From: Methylotenera sp.
GTDB lineage: Bacteria > Pseudomonadota > Gammaproteobacteria > Burkholderiales > Methylophilaceae
Assembly (NCBI GenBank): GCA_005777825.1
Contig: SXLB01000073.1
Span: 1-64,000 of the forward strand
DNA length: 64,000 nt
Reading direction: 5' to 3'
Shown one piece after another: positions 34,014-46,791 of the stretch; position 1 is the stretch's first letter, and every line of letters starts with the position of its first letter. Under the pieces are notes generated by a model. That model saw only the letters and a list, made by a program, of their open reading frames with translations, made no database searches and was not told where the DNA came from. The translations under genes and the position numbers were made by a program.

Positions 34014-35078
34014 ATGCAAACACCGAATACACGCAAACAAAATGACAACGATTGGGGCTCAAAAAACCACGTGCAGACCTTGGTGATGATGCTGCTTACG
34101 GTCTTAGGTTTGTACTTATGCTATAAGATGGCTATACCGTTTTTGGCCGTGTTGGTCTGGGCCTTGACTCTAGCGGTCTTGTTTTCGCCCCTGCAAAGGT
34201 ATTTGGAAGGCAAGCTAAAAGCGAGCGGATTGGCGGCCATGGTATCGGTTTTAATCATAGGCTTGATTGTGGTTATACCAGCGGTTTTCGTAGGTCAGCA
34301 GTTGTTGTACCAAGCGGTAAAGGGCGCGCAATCGATAGAAGTGAAACTCAGTTCCGGCGAGTGGCAGCAAAAATTAGAGGCGCAACCGCAGCTAGGCCCA
34401 CTATTTGAAAAGATTGAGCAGCGTATTGATTTTCCAGGGGCCTCTGCGGCCTTCACGCAATGGGTTAATACCAGCGCGGCGGATATCGTCAAAGCATCGG
34501 CCGTGCAAATCTTGGGCTTGTGCTTAATTTTTTATGTGTTGTTTTTCTTCCTGCGTGACCGTCGAATGTTTTTACATGCCATTGTCCGGCATTCGCCTTT
34601 GTCGCCCTTGCAAATGGAAGGCCTGCTTGAGCGCATAGGTGACACCATACACGCCACCGTCTATGGCACTTTTGCCGTGGCATCGGTGCAAGGTTTGCTA
34701 GGAGGCTTAATGTTTTGGTGGTTGGGCTTGCCTGCCCCATTGCTGTGGGGCCTCATTATGGGGATGTTGGCGGTGATTCCTATGTTGGGCGCTTTCGTGA
34801 TTTGGGCCCCGGCGGCCTTATTCTTGTTGCTGGAAGGGGCATGGCATGATGCCTTAACCTTGAGCTTATGGGGGATGTTGGTGGTGGGCACGGTGGATAA
34901 CTTGCTCAGACCCGTCTTAGTGGGTGACCGTTTACGCTTGCATACCGTGCTAACATTTTTGTCTGTGGTTGGTGGTTTAATGGTGTTCGGTGCGGCCGGT
35001 TTGATTTTAGGTCCGGTTATTCTGGTGATCACCATGGCCATGTTGGAATTTTGGAGCGCTAGAAACGCAGTTTTATAA
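34014..35078 (+). CDS. AI-2E/PerM family permease
   Basis: Multi-TM; WWLGLPAPLLWGLIMGMLAVIPMLGAFVIWAPAALFLL. Confidence 0.88.
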   Translation: MQTPNTRKQNDNDWGSKNHVQTLVMMLLTVLGLYLCYKMAIPFLAVLVWALTLAVLFSPLQRYLEGKLKASGLAAMVSVLIIGLIVVIPAVFVGQQLLYQAVKGAQSIEVKLSSGEWQQKLEAQPQLGPLFEKIEQRIDFPGASAAFTQWVNTSAADIVKASAVQILGLCLIFYVLFFFLRDRRMFLHAIVRHSPLSPLQMEGLLERIGDTIHATVYGTFAVASVQGLLGGLMFWWLGLPAPLLWGLIMGMLAVIPMLGAFVIWAPAALFLLLEGAWHDALTLSLWGMLVVGTVDNLLRPVLVGDRLRLHTVLTFLSVVGGLMVFGAAGLILGPVILVITMAMLEFWSARNAVL

Positions 35079-35170
35079 ACCCTAAGCGTGGCCAGCATCG
35101 CTCACCATTTTGTCATAATGTTTACTTAAAATTAGTTGGGCTTGGCTAGCTAGCCATGAGGGTATTGGGT

Positions 35171-35176
35171 TATAAT
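35171..35176 (+). promoter_or_regulatory. Candidate -10 element (TATAAT) upstream of nuo operon
   Basis: gggtTATAATctggg, about 110 bp before nuoA; -35 not convincing. Confidence 0.45.
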
Positions 35177-35281
35177 CTGGGATTACGCGGCATTGCCAAG
35201 GTGTGCACTTGGTAGAGTTAGCAAGCGCTTATCCGGTTTTTTCAAAAAAGATTTTTCAGTTATTGGGTCTGGGGCTAGTAA

Positions 35282-35638
35282 GTGTTAGAAAATTACTTTC
35301 CGATATTGATGTTTATCCTTGTAGGCATAGCCGTCGGTGTCGGTCCTCTCGTTCTTGGCCTCATTGTTTCCCCAAACAAGCCCGATACGGCAAAAAACTC
35401 CCCCTATGAATGCGGTTTTGAAGCCTTTGAGGACGCGCGCATGAAATTTGATGTGCGTTATTACTTGGTGGCCATACTGTTTATTTTGTTTGATTTAGAA
35501 ATAGCCTTTCTTTTCCCTTGGGCCGTGGTGCTGCAAGAAATAGGTTTGTTCGGCTTTATAGCCATGCTGGTGTTCTTAAGTGTGCTGGTGATAGGCTTCA
35601 TTTACGAATGGAAAAAAGGTGCCTTAGAGTGGGATTGA
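35282..35638 (+). CDS. nuoA: NADH-quinone oxidoreductase subunit A (GTG start)
   Basis: [41 protein letters not shown]. Confidence 0.98.
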   Translation: MLENYFPILMFILVGIAVGVGPLVLGLIVSPNKPDTAKNSPYECGFEAFEDARMKFDVRYYLVAILFILFDLEIAFLFPWAVVLQEIGLFGFIAMLVFLSVLVIGFIYEWKKGALEWD

Positions 35639-35645
35639 GTCTGCT

Positions 35646-36122
35646 ATGAGTATAGAAGGGTTGTTGGAAAAAGGTTTTGTCACCACCACGCTGGACACCG
35701 TGATTAATTACACACGTACTGGCTCAATGTGGCCCATGACGTTTGGCTTGGCCTGTTGCGCGGTAGAGATGATGCATGCCGGTGCCTCGCGTTACGATTT
35801 GGATAGATTTGGTATCGTCTTCCGGGGCAGCCCACGTCAGTCCGATGTGATGATAGTGGCGGGTACCTTGGTCAATAAAATGGCGCCGGCCTTACGTAAG
35901 GTTTACGATCAAATGGCTGAGCCGCGTTGGGTTATCTCCATGGGCTCTTGCGCCAACGGCGGCGGCTATTACCATTACTCCTATTCAGTGGTGCGTGGTT
36001 GCGACCGCATCGTGCCGGTTGATGTCTATGTGCCAGGCTGCCCACCTACCGCTGAGGCCTTGTTGTACGGCATCATCCAATTGCAAAATAAAATTAAACG
36101 CACCAATACTATCGCCCGCTAA
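35646..36122 (+). CDS. nuoB: NADH-quinone oxidoreductase subunit B
   Basis: [37 protein letters not shown]. Confidence 0.99.
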   Translation: MSIEGLLEKGFVTTTLDTVINYTRTGSMWPMTFGLACCAVEMMHAGASRYDLDRFGIVFRGSPRQSDVMIVAGTLVNKMAPALRKVYDQMAEPRWVISMGSCANGGGYYHYSYSVVRGCDRIVPVDVYVPGCPPTAEALLYGIIQLQNKIKRTNTIAR

Positions 36123-36127
36123 AACCC

Positions 36128-36724
36128 ATGTCAGCTAAATTAGATCAACTACATCAAGATGTGCAATCGGCCTTAGGCGCGAAGCTTATACAAGCCAGCA
36201 TTGCGCTAAACGAACTGAATTTGCTGTGCCGTGCGGAAGATTATTTAGCCGTGTGTTTATGCTTGCGCGATGACCCACGCTTTAAGTTTGAACAATTAAT
36301 CGATTTGTGCGGTGTGGATTACCAGACTTACGCGGACGTCGAGCAGTCAGGCCCACGTTACGCGGTGGTATGCCATTTGCTGTCGGTCAGCTTGAACCAA
36401 CGTGTTCGATTGCGTGTGTTTGCTGCGGATGAAGCCTTCCCCATTTTGCCGACCTTGGTCGATGTTTGGCCGGTAGCCAATTGGTATGAACGCGAAGCCT
36501 TCGACATGTACGGCATTATGTTTGAAAATCACCCCGATCTACGTCGCTTGTTAACCGATTATGGCTTTGTAGGCCATCCATTCCGTAAAGATTTTCCCAT
36601 GATAGGCTTAGTTGAAATGCGCTACGACCCAGAGCAGCAGCGCGTGATTTATCAGCCAGTTAGCATAGACGAGCGTAATAATGTGCCGCGCGTCATACGT
36701 AATGAAGGGGCGCACGCTAAATAG
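36128..36724 (+). CDS. nuoC: NADH-quinone oxidoreductase subunit C
   Basis: [31 protein letters not shown]. Confidence 0.98.
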   Translation: MSAKLDQLHQDVQSALGAKLIQASIALNELNLLCRAEDYLAVCLCLRDDPRFKFEQLIDLCGVDYQTYADVEQSGPRYAVVCHLLSVSLNQRVRLRVFAADEAFPILPTLVDVWPVANWYEREAFDMYGIMFENHPDLRRLLTDYGFVGHPFRKDFPMIGLVEMRYDPEQQRVIYQPVSIDERNNVPRVIRNEGAHAK

Positions 36725-36733
36725 GCGTTGATT

Positions 36734-37987
36734 ATGGCTGAAATTAGAAATTACACGATGAACTTTGGTCCGCAGCATCCGGCTGCGCACGGTGTGCTGC
36801 GCTTGGTATTGGAGTTGGACGGCGAAGTCATACAGCGCGCCGATCCGCACATAGGCTTATTGCACCGTGGCACGGAAAAGCTAGCGGAAAACCGCACTTA
36901 TTTGCAGTCTATCCCGTATATGGATAGGTTGGACTACGTGTCCATGATGTCCAATGAGCATGCTTATGTGATGGCCATCGAGAAGATGATGGGCATAGAC
37001 GTCCCATTGCGTGCGCAATACATCCGCGTTATGTTTGATGAAATCACCAGGGTGTTAAATCACTTGCTGTGGTTAGGTGCGCATGCATTGGATGTGGGTG
37101 CCATGACGGTGTTTTTGTACGCCTTCCGCGACCGTGAGGATTTGTTTGATTGCTACGAGGCGGTTTCCGGTGCACGCATGCACGCAGCTTATTACCGTCC
37201 GGGTGGCGTCTATCGAGATTTACCCAATCGCATGCCGCAGTATGCCGTGTCGCCATTGCGCAACGCGAAAACCGTGGCCAAGCAAAACGAAAATCGTCAA
37301 GGTTCCTTGTTGGATTTCATTGAAGACTTTACCCAGCGTTTTCCGAAATACGTGGACGAATACGAGACCTTGTTAACCGACAACCGTATCTGGAAGCAGC
37401 GCACCGTGGACGTGGGCATCGTCACCCCAGAGCGCGCCTTAGCGCTAGGCATGACCGGTCCGATGTTGCGTGGTTCTGGCATAGCCTGGGATTTGCGTAA
37501 AACCCAGCCTTATGAAGTGTATGCCGACATGGATTTTGATGTGCCGGTTGGTGTTAATGGCGATTGCTACGACCGTTACTTGGTGCGCATGGAAGAGTTT
37601 AGGCAATCCAATCGCATCATTCAACAATGCGTGAATTGGTTGCGTGCCAACCCTGGCCCAGTCATTACTAGCGATAATAAAGTCGCACCGCCCGATCGTG
37701 CTGGCATGAAAAGTAATATGGAAGATTTGATCCACCATTTCAAATTGTTTACCGAAGGCTTTCATGTGCCAGCGGGTGAGGCTTATGCGGCAGTGGAACA
37801 CCCTAAAGGCGAGTTCGGTATTTACATGGTGTCCGATGGCGCCAATAAACCTTACCGTCTAAAAATTCGTGCACCTGGCTTTGCCCATTTAGCAGCCTTA
37901 GATGAAATGACGCGTGGCCATATGATTGCTGACTTGGTGGCCATCATAGGCACGCAAGACATCGTATTTGGCGAAATAGATCGATAA
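36734..37987 (+). CDS. nuoD: NADH-quinone oxidoreductase subunit D
   Basis: [26 protein letters not shown]. Confidence 0.99.
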   Translation: MAEIRNYTMNFGPQHPAAHGVLRLVLELDGEVIQRADPHIGLLHRGTEKLAENRTYLQSIPYMDRLDYVSMMSNEHAYVMAIEKMMGIDVPLRAQYIRVMFDEITRVLNHLLWLGAHALDVGAMTVFLYAFRDREDLFDCYEAVSGARMHAAYYRPGGVYRDLPNRMPQYAVSPLRNAKTVAKQNENRQGSLLDFIEDFTQRFPKYVDEYETLLTDNRIWKQRTVDVGIVTPERALALGMTGPMLRGSGIAWDLRKTQPYEVYADMDFDVPVGVNGDCYDRYLVRMEEFRQSNRIIQQCVNWLRANPGPVITSDNKVAPPDRAGMKSNMEDLIHHFKLFTEGFHVPAGEAYAAVEHPKGEFGIYMVSDGANKPYRLKIRAPGFAHLAALDEMTRGHMIADLVAIIGTQDIVFGEIDR

Positions 37988-38001
37988 AAATTGAGTTAGC
38001 T

Positions 38002-38475
38002 ATGTTAAGTCCAAAAATTACAGAAAAAATTGATTACGAGCTGACTAAATACCCAGCCGATCAGCGCCAAGCCGCGGTCATGAGTGCTTTGCGTATCGTG
38101 CAAACCGAACGCGGATGGTTGTCACAAGATAGCATGAGCGAGGTGGCCGCCTACCTTGGTATGCCAGAGATTGCCGTCATGGAAGTGGCCAGTTTTTACA
38201 ATATGTACGATTTGGCACCAGTGGGTAAATACAAAATCAGCGTCTGTACCAATATTTCCTGCATGTTGCGTAATAGCGATGAAATTGTCGATCACCTTAA
38301 ACACAAGCTAGGCGTGGAGTTTAATCAAGTCAGCGCAGACGGCAAGTTTTGCCTTAAAGAAGGCGAGTGCATGGGTGCATGCGGTGGCGCTCCCCTAATG
38401 ATCATTAACAACCACACCATGCACGAATTTCTAACGCCGGCTAAGGTTGATGCTATTTTGGATGAGTTGAAATAA
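38002..38475 (+). CDS. nuoE: NADH-quinone oxidoreductase subunit E
   Basis: [33 protein letters not shown]. Confidence 0.98.
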   Translation: MLSPKITEKIDYELTKYPADQRQAAVMSALRIVQTERGWLSQDSMSEVAAYLGMPEIAVMEVASFYNMYDLAPVGKYKISVCTNISCMLRNSDEIVDHLKHKLGVEFNQVSADGKFCLKEGECMGACGGAPLMIINNHTMHEFLTPAKVDAILDELK

Positions 38476-39812
38476 TGGCCAAACAAGTAGCAAAATTCCC
38501 AGCGCCTGTCATGACCGATCCTAAGGGTCAAACCTTAGTCTGTTTGCGTACCTTGAGCGAAAGTGAGCCGGCCGCACTAGCAACTTACCTGAAGTTGGGC
38601 GGATACCAATCCTTAAAGCGCCTTGTCACAGAAAAAACCAAGGCCACTGATATCATCACCGAGGTGAAAATTTCCGGTCTGCGTGGGCGTGGTGGAGCAG
38701 GGTTCCCTACCGGTCTTAAGTGGAGCTTCATGCCACGCTATTTTGACGGCGTTAAATACTTGGTATGCAATACCGACGAAGGCGAACCCGGCACATTTAA
38801 AGACCGTGACATCATTCGTTATAACCCGCACCAACTGATAGAAGGCATGGCCATTGCTGCTTATACGCTAGGCGCACGCGTTGGCTACAACTACATACAC
38901 GGGGAAATTTGGCAGGATTACGAAACCTTTGAAGCTGCGCTAAAAGAGGCTAAACAAGCCGGCTACCTGGGTGAAAATCTATTTGGCACGAATTTTAGTT
39001 TTGATTTGTATGCCGTGCACGGTTACGGCGCCTACATATGCGGTGAAGAAACGGCACTGATAGAGTCCATAGAGGGCAAGAAAGGCCAGCCGCGCTTTAA
39101 ACCGCCATTCCCAGCCAGTTATGGGGTGTTTGGTAAACCGACCAATGTAAACAATACCGAAAGTTACGCTTCCATTCCATGGATCATGCTGCACGGCGGG
39201 CAAGCGTTTGCCGACTTGGGTGTGGCTAATTCAGGCGGTACTAAATTATTTTCTGTGTCCGGTCACGTGGAAAAGCCCGGCAATTACGAAGTAAAAATGG
39301 GCACGCCTTTCACTGAGCTGTTGGCCATGGCCGGTGGTGTTTGGCATGGTCGCAAGCTAAAAGCGGTGATCCCAGGTGGCCCGTCGACGGCAGTCATACC
39401 GGCCAGCGTGATGGAGTCCACCACCATGGATTATGACGGCTTAAGCAAGGCTAGATCAAGCTTAGGCGCAGGCTCCATGATAGTCATGGACGACAGTACC
39501 TGCATGGTGAAAGCCTTGCACCGCTTGTCCTATTTCTTTTACGAAGAAAGTTGCGGTCAATGCACGCCCTGCCGTGAAGGCACGGGTTGGGTCTACCGCG
39601 TGTTGGATCGCATTGTCAAAGGTCAAGGCAAGATGGAAGACTTGGATCTTCTAACTGACATCAGTAAAAATATTTCTGGTCGTACTATTTGCGCATTGGG
39701 CGAAGCAGCTGCAACGCCAGTGATTAGCTTTATTAAGCATTTTAGAGCGGAATTTGAGTACTACATCGAGCACGGTAAAAGTATGGTTGAGAGTAAGGCG
39801 GAGCAAGCTTAA
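38475..39812 (+). CDS. nuoF: NADH-quinone oxidoreductase subunit F
   Basis: [35 protein letters not shown]. Confidence 0.99.
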   Translation: MAKQVAKFPAPVMTDPKGQTLVCLRTLSESEPAALATYLKLGGYQSLKRLVTEKTKATDIITEVKISGLRGRGGAGFPTGLKWSFMPRYFDGVKYLVCNTDEGEPGTFKDRDIIRYNPHQLIEGMAIAAYTLGARVGYNYIHGEIWQDYETFEAALKEAKQAGYLGENLFGTNFSFDLYAVHGYGAYICGEETALIESIEGKKGQPRFKPPFPASYGVFGKPTNVNNTESYASIPWIMLHGGQAFADLGVANSGGTKLFSVSGHVEKPGNYEVKMGTPFTELLAMAGGVWHGRKLKAVIPGGPSTAVIPASVMESTTMDYDGLSKARSSLGAGSMIVMDDSTCMVKALHRLSYFFYEESCGQCTPCREGTGWVYRVLDRIVKGQGKMEDLDLLTDISKNISGRTICALGEAAATPVISFIKHFRAEFEYYIEHGKSMVESKAEQA

Positions 39813-42247
39813 TGTTAAACATAGAAATTGACGGCAAAGCGTTAGAAGTCGAGCACGGCAGTTCCATCATAGACGCGGCCGACAAAGTCGGCATCGCCAT
39901 TCCGCGTTTCTGCTACCACCCGAAATTATCCGTGGCGGCCAATTGCCGCATGTGTTTGGTTCAGGTTGAAAATTTCAACAAGCCTTTGCCGGCTTGTGCC
40001 ACACCAGTAGCCGATGGCATGAAGATATTCACGCGCTCCAAATCGGCCATAGAGGCACAAAAAAGCGTGATGGAGTTCTTGCTGATTAACCATCCCTTGG
40101 ATTGCCCTATTTGCGACCAAGGTGGCGAATGCGATCTGCAAGACGTGGCGGTGGCTTATGGCACCAGCGGTTCACGCTACACCGAAGAAAAACGCGTGGT
40201 GTTCAATAAAAACATCGGGCCATTAGTCAGCACCGACATGACGCGCTGCATACAATGCACACGCTGCGTGCGCTTCTTGCAAGAAGTCGGCGGCATCATG
40301 GAGTTGGGCATGGTAGGGCGTGGCGAACACGCTGAAATCACTGCTTACGTCGACAAGAGCGTGAATTCCGAATTGTCCGGCAACATCATCGATTTGTGCC
40401 CAGTCGGCGCATTGACCAGCAAGCCATTTAGGTATTCTGCCCGCAGTTGGGAATTAACCCGCAGGCCCAGCATAGCGCCACACGATGGCTTGGGTTCACA
40501 CATAGAAGTGCACGTTAAAGATAATAAAGTCATGCGCGTGTTGCCACGGACAAAAGACAGCATCAACGAATGCTGGTTGTCGGATCGCGACCGTTTTTCC
40601 TACGAAGGCCTCAATAGCCCAGATCGCCTAAAAGTGCCCATGATTAAGCACAACGGCAACTGGGTGGAAACGGATTGGAAAACCGCGCTGGAATTTGCCG
40701 CAGGTCAGATCAAAGACATCACCAACGAGCACGGCGGTGACGCCCTAGGTGTGTTGGTTTCACCTAATAGCACCATGGAAGAAGGCTATTTAGCTAAACA
40801 ACTGGCCACGGCGCTCAACTGCGGTAACGTCGATTACCGTTTGCGTCAAACTGACTTTAGGTTAGACGGCAAACGCATGGGTACACCGTGGATGGGTTGC
40901 AATATCCACGAGATAGAAGACTTGGATCGCATCTTGGTGATCGGGTCCAACCTAAGAAATGAACACCCGCTTCTGGCTAAGCGTTTCCGTAAAGCCGTGG
41001 CCAATGGCGCAGAATTGTCCGTGATCAGCCCATTGGACAACAACCCGCTGATGGATATCGCTCATAAAGTCATAGTGCGCCCTAATGACATGGTGAATGT
41101 CTTGGGCCAAGTGCTAAAAGCCATGTCCGGTTTACAGCGCCTGTCCTTGTGCTTGCCGCCATCGCTCAACCATTTACTGGAAGAAATTAAAGTCAGGCCG
41201 AATACCCAAGCCATTGCCGAGAGCATGGCCGGCCATGGTAAAGACTACGATTTAATCGCACCTAAAGTCGGTATCTTTATCGGTAACATGGCATTGAGCG
41301 ATCCGCGCTTTACTGAAATGTACAGCATGGCTGAAGCCATAGGCGGTATTTCCGGTGCGAAAGGCGGCATCTTGCCGGCTGCATCGAACAGCACCGGCAT
41401 GCACATGATGGGTGTGATGCCCAGCAGCAGCGGCATGCATGCAAGAGCCATGTTAGAAGTGCCACGTAAAGCTTACCTAATAGTTAACATAGAGCCGGAG
41501 TTGGATTGTCAGCACGCGGCATTGGCCAAAGCCGCCATGCAAAAAGCCGAATGCGTGGTCGCGTTAACCGCCTACAAATCCAGCGCCCTAGAGCATGCCG
41601 ATATCTTGTTGCCTATTGCCCCCTTTAGCGAAACCTCAGGCACCTTTATGAGCATGGAAGGGCGCGTACAAAGTTTTGCCGCAGCGGTTAAGCCATTAGG
41701 TGAATGCCGTCCTGCATGGAAAGTGCTGCGCGTGTTAGCCAATACGCTGGGCTTGCCAGGTTTCGACTACGATACCAGTGAGCAAGTTAAACAGGCTATT
41801 TTTGCCGGTGAAAAACCGTCGGCGGTGGTGTGGCGTAGCCTCAATAACAACCTAAAAGATTTGGTGGAGATACAAATCAACATCAAACACGATGGCTTGC
41901 AACGTATCGGTGAAGTGCCACAATACGAATCCGACCCCATCGTGCGTCGGTCTATGCCGTTGAAAAAAACCAAGTACAACATCAAGCCTATGGCGCGCAT
42001 GAGTGCCGCTCAGTTAGCCGATTTGGGCTTGCAAGAAGGCGATCAAGTTTTGGTGAAACAAGACAAAGGCAGTGCGGTGTTGACTGTTAAATTGGATAAT
42101 CACGTGGCTAAAGGTTGCGTACGCGTGGCGGCCGCCCATGAAGACACCATAGGTTTGGGCGATTTAATGGGCGACATCACAGTGGAAAAACTCACAGCAA
42201 AACAATTGGCGGCGTATCAAGCTGGCCTTAAGGAAGTGCACGCGTAA
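39812..42247 (+). CDS. nuoG: NADH-quinone oxidoreductase subunit G
   Basis: N-terminal 2Fe-2S and 4Fe-4S cysteine motifs ([33 protein letters not shown]). Confidence 0.98.
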   Translation: MLNIEIDGKALEVEHGSSIIDAADKVGIAIPRFCYHPKLSVAANCRMCLVQVENFNKPLPACATPVADGMKIFTRSKSAIEAQKSVMEFLLINHPLDCPICDQGGECDLQDVAVAYGTSGSRYTEEKRVVFNKNIGPLVSTDMTRCIQCTRCVRFLQEVGGIMELGMVGRGEHAEITAYVDKSVNSELSGNIIDLCPVGALTSKPFRYSARSWELTRRPSIAPHDGLGSHIEVHVKDNKVMRVLPRTKDSINECWLSDRDRFSYEGLNSPDRLKVPMIKHNGNWVETDWKTALEFAAGQIKDITNEHGGDALGVLVSPNSTMEEGYLAKQLATALNCGNVDYRLRQTDFRLDGKRMGTPWMGCNIHEIEDLDRILVIGSNLRNEHPLLAKRFRKAVANGAELSVISPLDNNPLMDIAHKVIVRPNDMVNVLGQVLKAMSGLQRLSLCLPPSLNHLLEEIKVRPNTQAIAESMAGHGKDYDLIAPKVGIFIGNMALSDPRFTEMYSMAEAIGGISGAKGGILPAASNSTGMHMMGVMPSSSGMHARAMLEVPRKAYLIVNIEPELDCQHAALAKAAMQKAECVVALTAYKSSALEHADILLPIAPFSETSGTFMSMEGRVQSFAAAVKPLGECRPAWKVLRVLANTLGLPGFDYDTSEQVKQAIFAGEKPSAVVWRSLNNNLKDLVEIQINIKHDGLQRIGEVPQYESDPIVRRSMPLKKTKYNIKPMARMSAAQLADLGLQEGDQVLVKQDKGSAVLTVKLDNHVAKGCVRVAAAHEDTIGLGDLMGDITVEKLTAKQLAAYQAGLKEVHA

Positions 42248-43275
42248 TGGAATGGCTAGTTCAATTATTCGGGGTTTATTGGCCAGGCGTTGAGCTGACG
42301 GCTTGGACCTTAATTAAAATTGTCGCTATCGTGCTGCCCTTAATGGGCGCGGTGGCCTATTTAACCTTGGCTGAACGCAAAGTCATTGGTTACATGCAGG
42401 TGCGCATAGGCCCCAATCGTGTCGGTTACTTTGGCTTACTGCAACCCTTGGCCGATGGCATCAAGTTGTTGTTTAAAGAAATCGTCATTCCCACCGCCTC
42501 TAATAAAACTTTATTTTTATTGGGTCCGGTATTGGCCATTGCCCCTGCCTTTGCCGCTTGGGCGGTGGTGCCGTTTGATATGACCATGGTATTGGCCGAT
42601 GTCGATGCCGGATTGTTGTACATACTGGCCATGACCTCGGTAGCCGTATACGGTGTCATTATTGCCGGTTGGGCCTCCAACTCCAAGTATGCTTTCCTAG
42701 GTTCACTGCGCTCAGCGGCACAGATCGTGTCCTATGAAATTGCCATGGGCTTTGCCTTGGTCGGCGTGTTGATGTGCGCTAACTCATTGAATTTAGGCAA
42801 GATAGTCATGGGTCAGAGCGGCGGTTTTTGGCATTGGTACTTCTTGCCCTTGTTCCCCTTGTTCATTGTTTACTTTATTAGTGCGGTGGCCGAGACCAAT
42901 CGTGCGCCATTTGACGTGGCCGAAGGTGAGTCAGAAATCGTCGCCGGTTTCCACGTTGAGTATTCCGGCATGGCCTTTGCTGTTTTCTTCTTGGCCGAAT
43001 ACGCCAACATGATATTGGTTTCCATGCTGGCTGCTTTAATGTTCTTGGGTGGTTGGTTGTCGCCTGTGCCGTTTATTGCGGATAGCTTTGTTTGGCTATT
43101 AGCTAAAGTAGCGTTCTTATTGTTCCTGTTCTTATGGTTTAGGGCCACGTTTCCTAGGTACCGCTACGACCAAATCATGCGTTTGGGCTGGAAGGTCTTT
43201 ATACCCATTACCATCGTCTGGATAGTCGTGGTAGGTGGCATGATGCAAACCCCATGGGCTTACTTATTCCATTAA
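42247..43275 (+). CDS. nuoH: NADH-quinone oxidoreductase subunit H
   Basis: [39 protein letters not shown]. Confidence 0.99.
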   Translation: MEWLVQLFGVYWPGVELTAWTLIKIVAIVLPLMGAVAYLTLAERKVIGYMQVRIGPNRVGYFGLLQPLADGIKLLFKEIVIPTASNKTLFLLGPVLAIAPAFAAWAVVPFDMTMVLADVDAGLLYILAMTSVAVYGVIIAGWASNSKYAFLGSLRSAAQIVSYEIAMGFALVGVLMCANSLNLGKIVMGQSGGFWHWYFLPLFPLFIVYFISAVAETNRAPFDVAEGESEIVAGFHVEYSGMAFAVFFLAEYANMILVSMLAALMFLGGWLSPVPFIADSFVWLLAKVAFLLFLFLWFRATFPRYRYDQIMRLGWKVFIPITIVWIVVVGGMMQTPWAYLFH

Positions 43276-43280
43276 ATCTT

Positions 43281-43772
43281 ATGATTAAAACTATAAAAAA
43301 ATCGCTGTCTAGCTTAATGCTGATAGAGCTGTTAAAGGGTATGGCCTTAACCGGCCGCTATTTCTTTGCACCCAAAATTACCGTGCAATACCCAGAAGAA
43401 GTGACGCCGCAATCCAACCGTTTTCGTGGTTTGCATGCGCTTAGGCGTTACGCCAATGGCGAAGAGCGTTGCATCGCTTGTAAATTATGCGAAGCGGTAT
43501 GCCCGGCTATGGCCATCACCATAGAATCGGAACAGCGTGAAGACAATACCCGCCGCACCACGCGGTACGACATCGATTTAACCAAATGCATTTTTTGTGG
43601 CATGTGCGAAGAATCCTGCCCGGTCGATTCCATCGTGGAAACGCGGGTATTTGACTACCATGGCGAGCAAAGAGGCGACTTGCTGTACACCAAGGAAATG
43701 CTATTGGCCGTGGGTGATAAACACGAGAAGCAAATAGCCGCAGACCGCGATTTAGACAAAGCCTTTAGATAA
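43281..43772 (+). CDS. nuoI: NADH-quinone oxidoreductase subunit I
   Basis: [12 protein letters not shown] and [14 protein letters not shown] ferredoxin motifs. Confidence 0.98.
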   Translation: MIKTIKKSLSSLMLIELLKGMALTGRYFFAPKITVQYPEEVTPQSNRFRGLHALRRYANGEERCIACKLCEAVCPAMAITIESEQREDNTRRTTRYDIDLTKCIFCGMCEESCPVDSIVETRVFDYHGEQRGDLLYTKEMLLAVGDKHEKQIAADRDLDKAFR

Positions 43773-43791
43773 GAGAGAGCCTAGGCCTACC

Positions 43792-44448
43792 ATGACATTT
43801 TTTGGGTTACATTTTCAAGACCTGGTTTTTTACAGCTTAGCGCTTATTCTGCTGTATGCCGCCCTAAGCGTAATTACTACACGCAATCCTGTGTACGCCG
43901 CGCTTTTTTTAGTGCTGGCTTTCTTTACTGCTGCCGGCATATGGCTATTATTGGAAGCGGAGTTTTTAGCCATCACCTTGGTGCTGGTCTATGTTGGCGC
44001 CGTCATGGTCTTGTTCTTATTCGTGGTGATGATGTTGGACATTAATTTAGACCGCCTGCGTGAGGGGTTTTGGCAAGCGCTACCGGTGGCCTTGCCCGTA
44101 GGTGGCTTAATGGCAGTAGAGATGGTCATGATAGTAGGGGTGAATAATTTCGGTGCGGACAAAGTGTTGGCACCTGCGGCTAAACCGGCTGACTACAGCA
44201 ACACGGCCGCCTTGGGTCATGTGCTGTATACCGATTATTTGTTGGCCTTTGAATTGGCCGCCGTGGTGCTGTTGGTGGCCATCGTGGCTGCCATTGCACT
44301 CACATTAAGAAGTCGTAAAGAAAGCAAGCCTACCGATGCCAATAAGCAGGTGGCAGTTAAAAAAGCCGACAGGCTGCGTATTGTCAAAATGGCCGCCTTG
44401 CTGGAGCCTAAAGCCGAGCCCACTGGCAGCACTGAGGAGAAAAAATAA
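43792..44448 (+). CDS. nuoJ: NADH-quinone oxidoreductase subunit J
   Basis: [51 protein letters not shown]. Confidence 0.98.
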   Translation: MTFFGLHFQDLVFYSLALILLYAALSVITTRNPVYAALFLVLAFFTAAGIWLLLEAEFLAITLVLVYVGAVMVLFLFVVMMLDINLDRLREGFWQALPVALPVGGLMAVEMVMIVGVNNFGADKVLAPAAKPADYSNTAALGHVLYTDYLLAFELAAVVLLVAIVAAIALTLRSRKESKPTDANKQVAVKKADRLRIVKMAALLEPKAEPTGSTEEKK

Positions 44449-44753
44449 TGGTCGGTTTATCCCATTACCTAATTCTTGGTGCCTTGCTGTTTGCCATCAG
44501 TGTGGTTGGTATCTTTTTAAATCGTAAAAACGTCATCATTTTATTGATGGCCATAGAGCTGATGCTGTTAGCGGTGAACCTCAACTTTATCGCTTTCTCG
44601 CATTACATGAACGACATCGCTGGGCAAGTGTTCGTGTTTTTTATTTTGACCGTAGCCGCTGCTGAATCGGCCATAGGCTTGGCTATCTTAGTGGTGCTGT
44701 TTAGAAACTTACGCACCATTAATGTTGACGATTTAAATCGCTTAAAAGGGTAA
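44448..44753 (+). CDS. nuoK: NADH-quinone oxidoreductase subunit K
   Basis: [27 protein letters not shown]. Confidence 0.98.
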   Translation: MVGLSHYLILGALLFAISVVGIFLNRKNVIILLMAIELMLLAVNLNFIAFSHYMNDIAGQVFVFFILTVAAAESAIGLAILVVLFRNLRTINVDDLNRLKG

Positions 44754-44760
44754 GTTCAGA

Positions 44761-46788
44761 ATGACCATGCAACAGATTTACTTAGCGATACCGATACTGC
44801 CTTTATTAGCTGCTGCCGTGGTGGGCCTATTTAGCAAATTCCTGCCCAGAGCGGCCGCGCATGCATTAACCATCTTGGGTGTGGCTTTATCATTTGCCTT
44901 GTCTCTTTATGTGCTCAACCATGCTATGCACAGTGCGCCGTATAACGAAACGGTGTATTCCTGGTTAAAAACCGGTAACCTTAGTTTTGAAATTGGCTTT
45001 TTGATCGATAATTTGTCGGCCATGATGATGGTGGTGGTGACCTTTGTTTCCCTCATGGTGCACATCTACACCGTGGGTTACATGGCTGAAGACCCAGGTT
45101 ACGCGCGCTTTTTTAGCTACATCTCGCTGTTCACCTTTGCCATGTTAATGCTGGTCATGAGCAATAACTTCATGCAGCTGTTCTTTGGTTGGGAAGCGGT
45201 GGGCTTGGTTTCCTATTTACTCATTGGTTTCTGGTACACACGACCAACCGCCATCTACGCCAACCTAAAAGCCTTCCTGGTTAACCGGGTAGGGGATTTT
45301 GGTTTTCTATTAGGCATAGGCTTGGTCCTCATGCATTTCGGCAGTTTGGATTACGCGTCGGTGTTCTCGCTGGCCCCACAAATGGCCGACGTGCAAATCA
45401 ATTTAATTGGCAGCAGTGCTTGGTCCTTGCTGACCGTCACCTGCATATTGCTGTTTATTGGCGCCATGGGTAAGTCGGCGCAAGTGCCGCTGCATGTATG
45501 GTTACCCGATTCCATGGAAGGCCCGACGCCTATCTCGGCATTAATTCATGCGGCGACCATGGTCACTGCGGGTATTTTCATGGTGGCCAGAATGTCGCCA
45601 CTGTTTGAGTTTTCGTCCACTGCGCTATCTTTCATTATTGTTATCGGCAGCATCACGGCCTTGTTTATGGGCTTTTTGGGCATCATACAAAACGACATTA
45701 AACGGGTGGTGGCGTATTCCACGCTCTCGCAATTAGGCTACATGACCGTAGCGCTTGGCGCGTCGGCTTATTCCGTGGCCATCTTCCACTTAATGACGCA
45801 CGCCTTCTTTAAAGCCTTGCTGTTCTTGGGGGCGGGTGCCGTCATCATGGGCATGCACCACGATCAAGACATACGCAATATGGGTAACTTGAAAAAATAC
45901 ATGCCGGTGACGTGGATCACGTCTTTAATCGGTTCATTGGCCCTAATTGGTACACCGTTTTTTGCCGGTTTCTATTCTAAAGACAGCATCATAGAAGCCG
46001 TGCATGCATCGACCATACCTGGCAGTGGCTTTGCCTATTTTGCCGTGTTGGCCGGGGTGTTTGTTACGGCTTTTTATAGTTTCCGTATGTATTTCTTGGT
46101 GTTTCATGGTGCGGAAAAATGGCGCATTACGCATCACGATGCCGAGCACGACGCCCATCACGATGACCATGACCACCATCATGGTCTGGCACCCACAGAC
46201 GATCCGCATGAACCGGGTTGGGTGATCAAGTTGCCTTTAATCCTCTTGGCCATTCCCTCTGTTTGGATAGGCTATGTGGCCATAGAACCTATGCTATACG
46301 GCGACTTCTTCAATGGCGTCATAGTCGTAGACCATGCTGCGCACCCGGCCATGCAAGCCATGACTCACCATTGGCATAGCACCATGCACAATGCTGCTGG
46401 CATGGCCATACACGGCTTGCTTAGTGTGCCGTTTGCCTTGGCCGCCTCCGGCGTGCTATTAGCCTGGTTCTTCTATACGCAGCGTCCAGACATACCGGCT
46501 AGCATACAAAGCAAGTTAAGCTGGCTTAACCACGCGTTGGAAAACAAGTACGGGTTTGATGCGTTTAATGACAAAGTCTTTGCTGCCGGCTCGCGTTTGC
46601 TAGGTCATAAACTATGGCAAATTGGGGACGTGACCATCATCGATGGTGCCCTGGTCAATGGCACAGCCAATCTGATTGGTAAGGCGGCGGCTGTCGTGCG
46701 TAAGTTGCAAACGGGGCTGATTTACCACTACGCATTCGCCATGATCATAGGCGTGTTTTTAATGCTTACTTTCTTCACTAAAGTTTAA
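44761..46788 (+). CDS. nuoL: NADH-quinone oxidoreductase subunit L
   Basis: FFGWEAVGLVSYLLIGFWYTRPTA; KSAQVPLHVWLPDSMEGPTPISALIHAATMV. Confidence 0.99.
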   Translation: MTMQQIYLAIPILPLLAAAVVGLFSKFLPRAAAHALTILGVALSFALSLYVLNHAMHSAPYNETVYSWLKTGNLSFEIGFLIDNLSAMMMVVVTFVSLMVHIYTVGYMAEDPGYARFFSYISLFTFAMLMLVMSNNFMQLFFGWEAVGLVSYLLIGFWYTRPTAIYANLKAFLVNRVGDFGFLLGIGLVLMHFGSLDYASVFSLAPQMADVQINLIGSSAWSLLTVTCILLFIGAMGKSAQVPLHVWLPDSMEGPTPISALIHAATMVTAGIFMVARMSPLFEFSSTALSFIIVIGSITALFMGFLGIIQNDIKRVVAYSTLSQLGYMTVALGASAYSVAIFHLMTHAFFKALLFLGAGAVIMGMHHDQDIRNMGNLKKYMPVTWITSLIGSLALIGTPFFAGFYSKDSIIEAVHASTIPGSGFAYFAVLAGVFVTAFYSFRMYFLVFHGAEKWRITHHDAEHDAHHDDHDHHHGLAPTDDPHEPGWVIKLPLILLAIPSVWIGYVAIEPMLYGDFFNGVIVVDHAAHPAMQAMTHHWHSTMHNAAGMAIHGLLSVPFALAASGVLLAWFFYTQRPDIPASIQSKLSWLNHALENKYGFDAFNDKVFAAGSRLLGHKLWQIGDVTIIDGALVNGTANLIGKAAAVVRKLQTGLIYHYAFAMIIGVFLMLTFFTKV

Positions 46789-46791
46789 ACA

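Noticed and set aside
35177-35260. Degenerate tRNA (ACTTGGTAGAG-like stretch) before nuoA
   Set aside because: No acceptor, anticodon or T-arm pairing can be drawn
46120-46200. His-rich stretch in NuoL (HHDAEHDAHHDDHDHHH)
   Set aside because: As far as I recall, His-rich loops occur in other betaproteobacterial NuoL; not treated as novel
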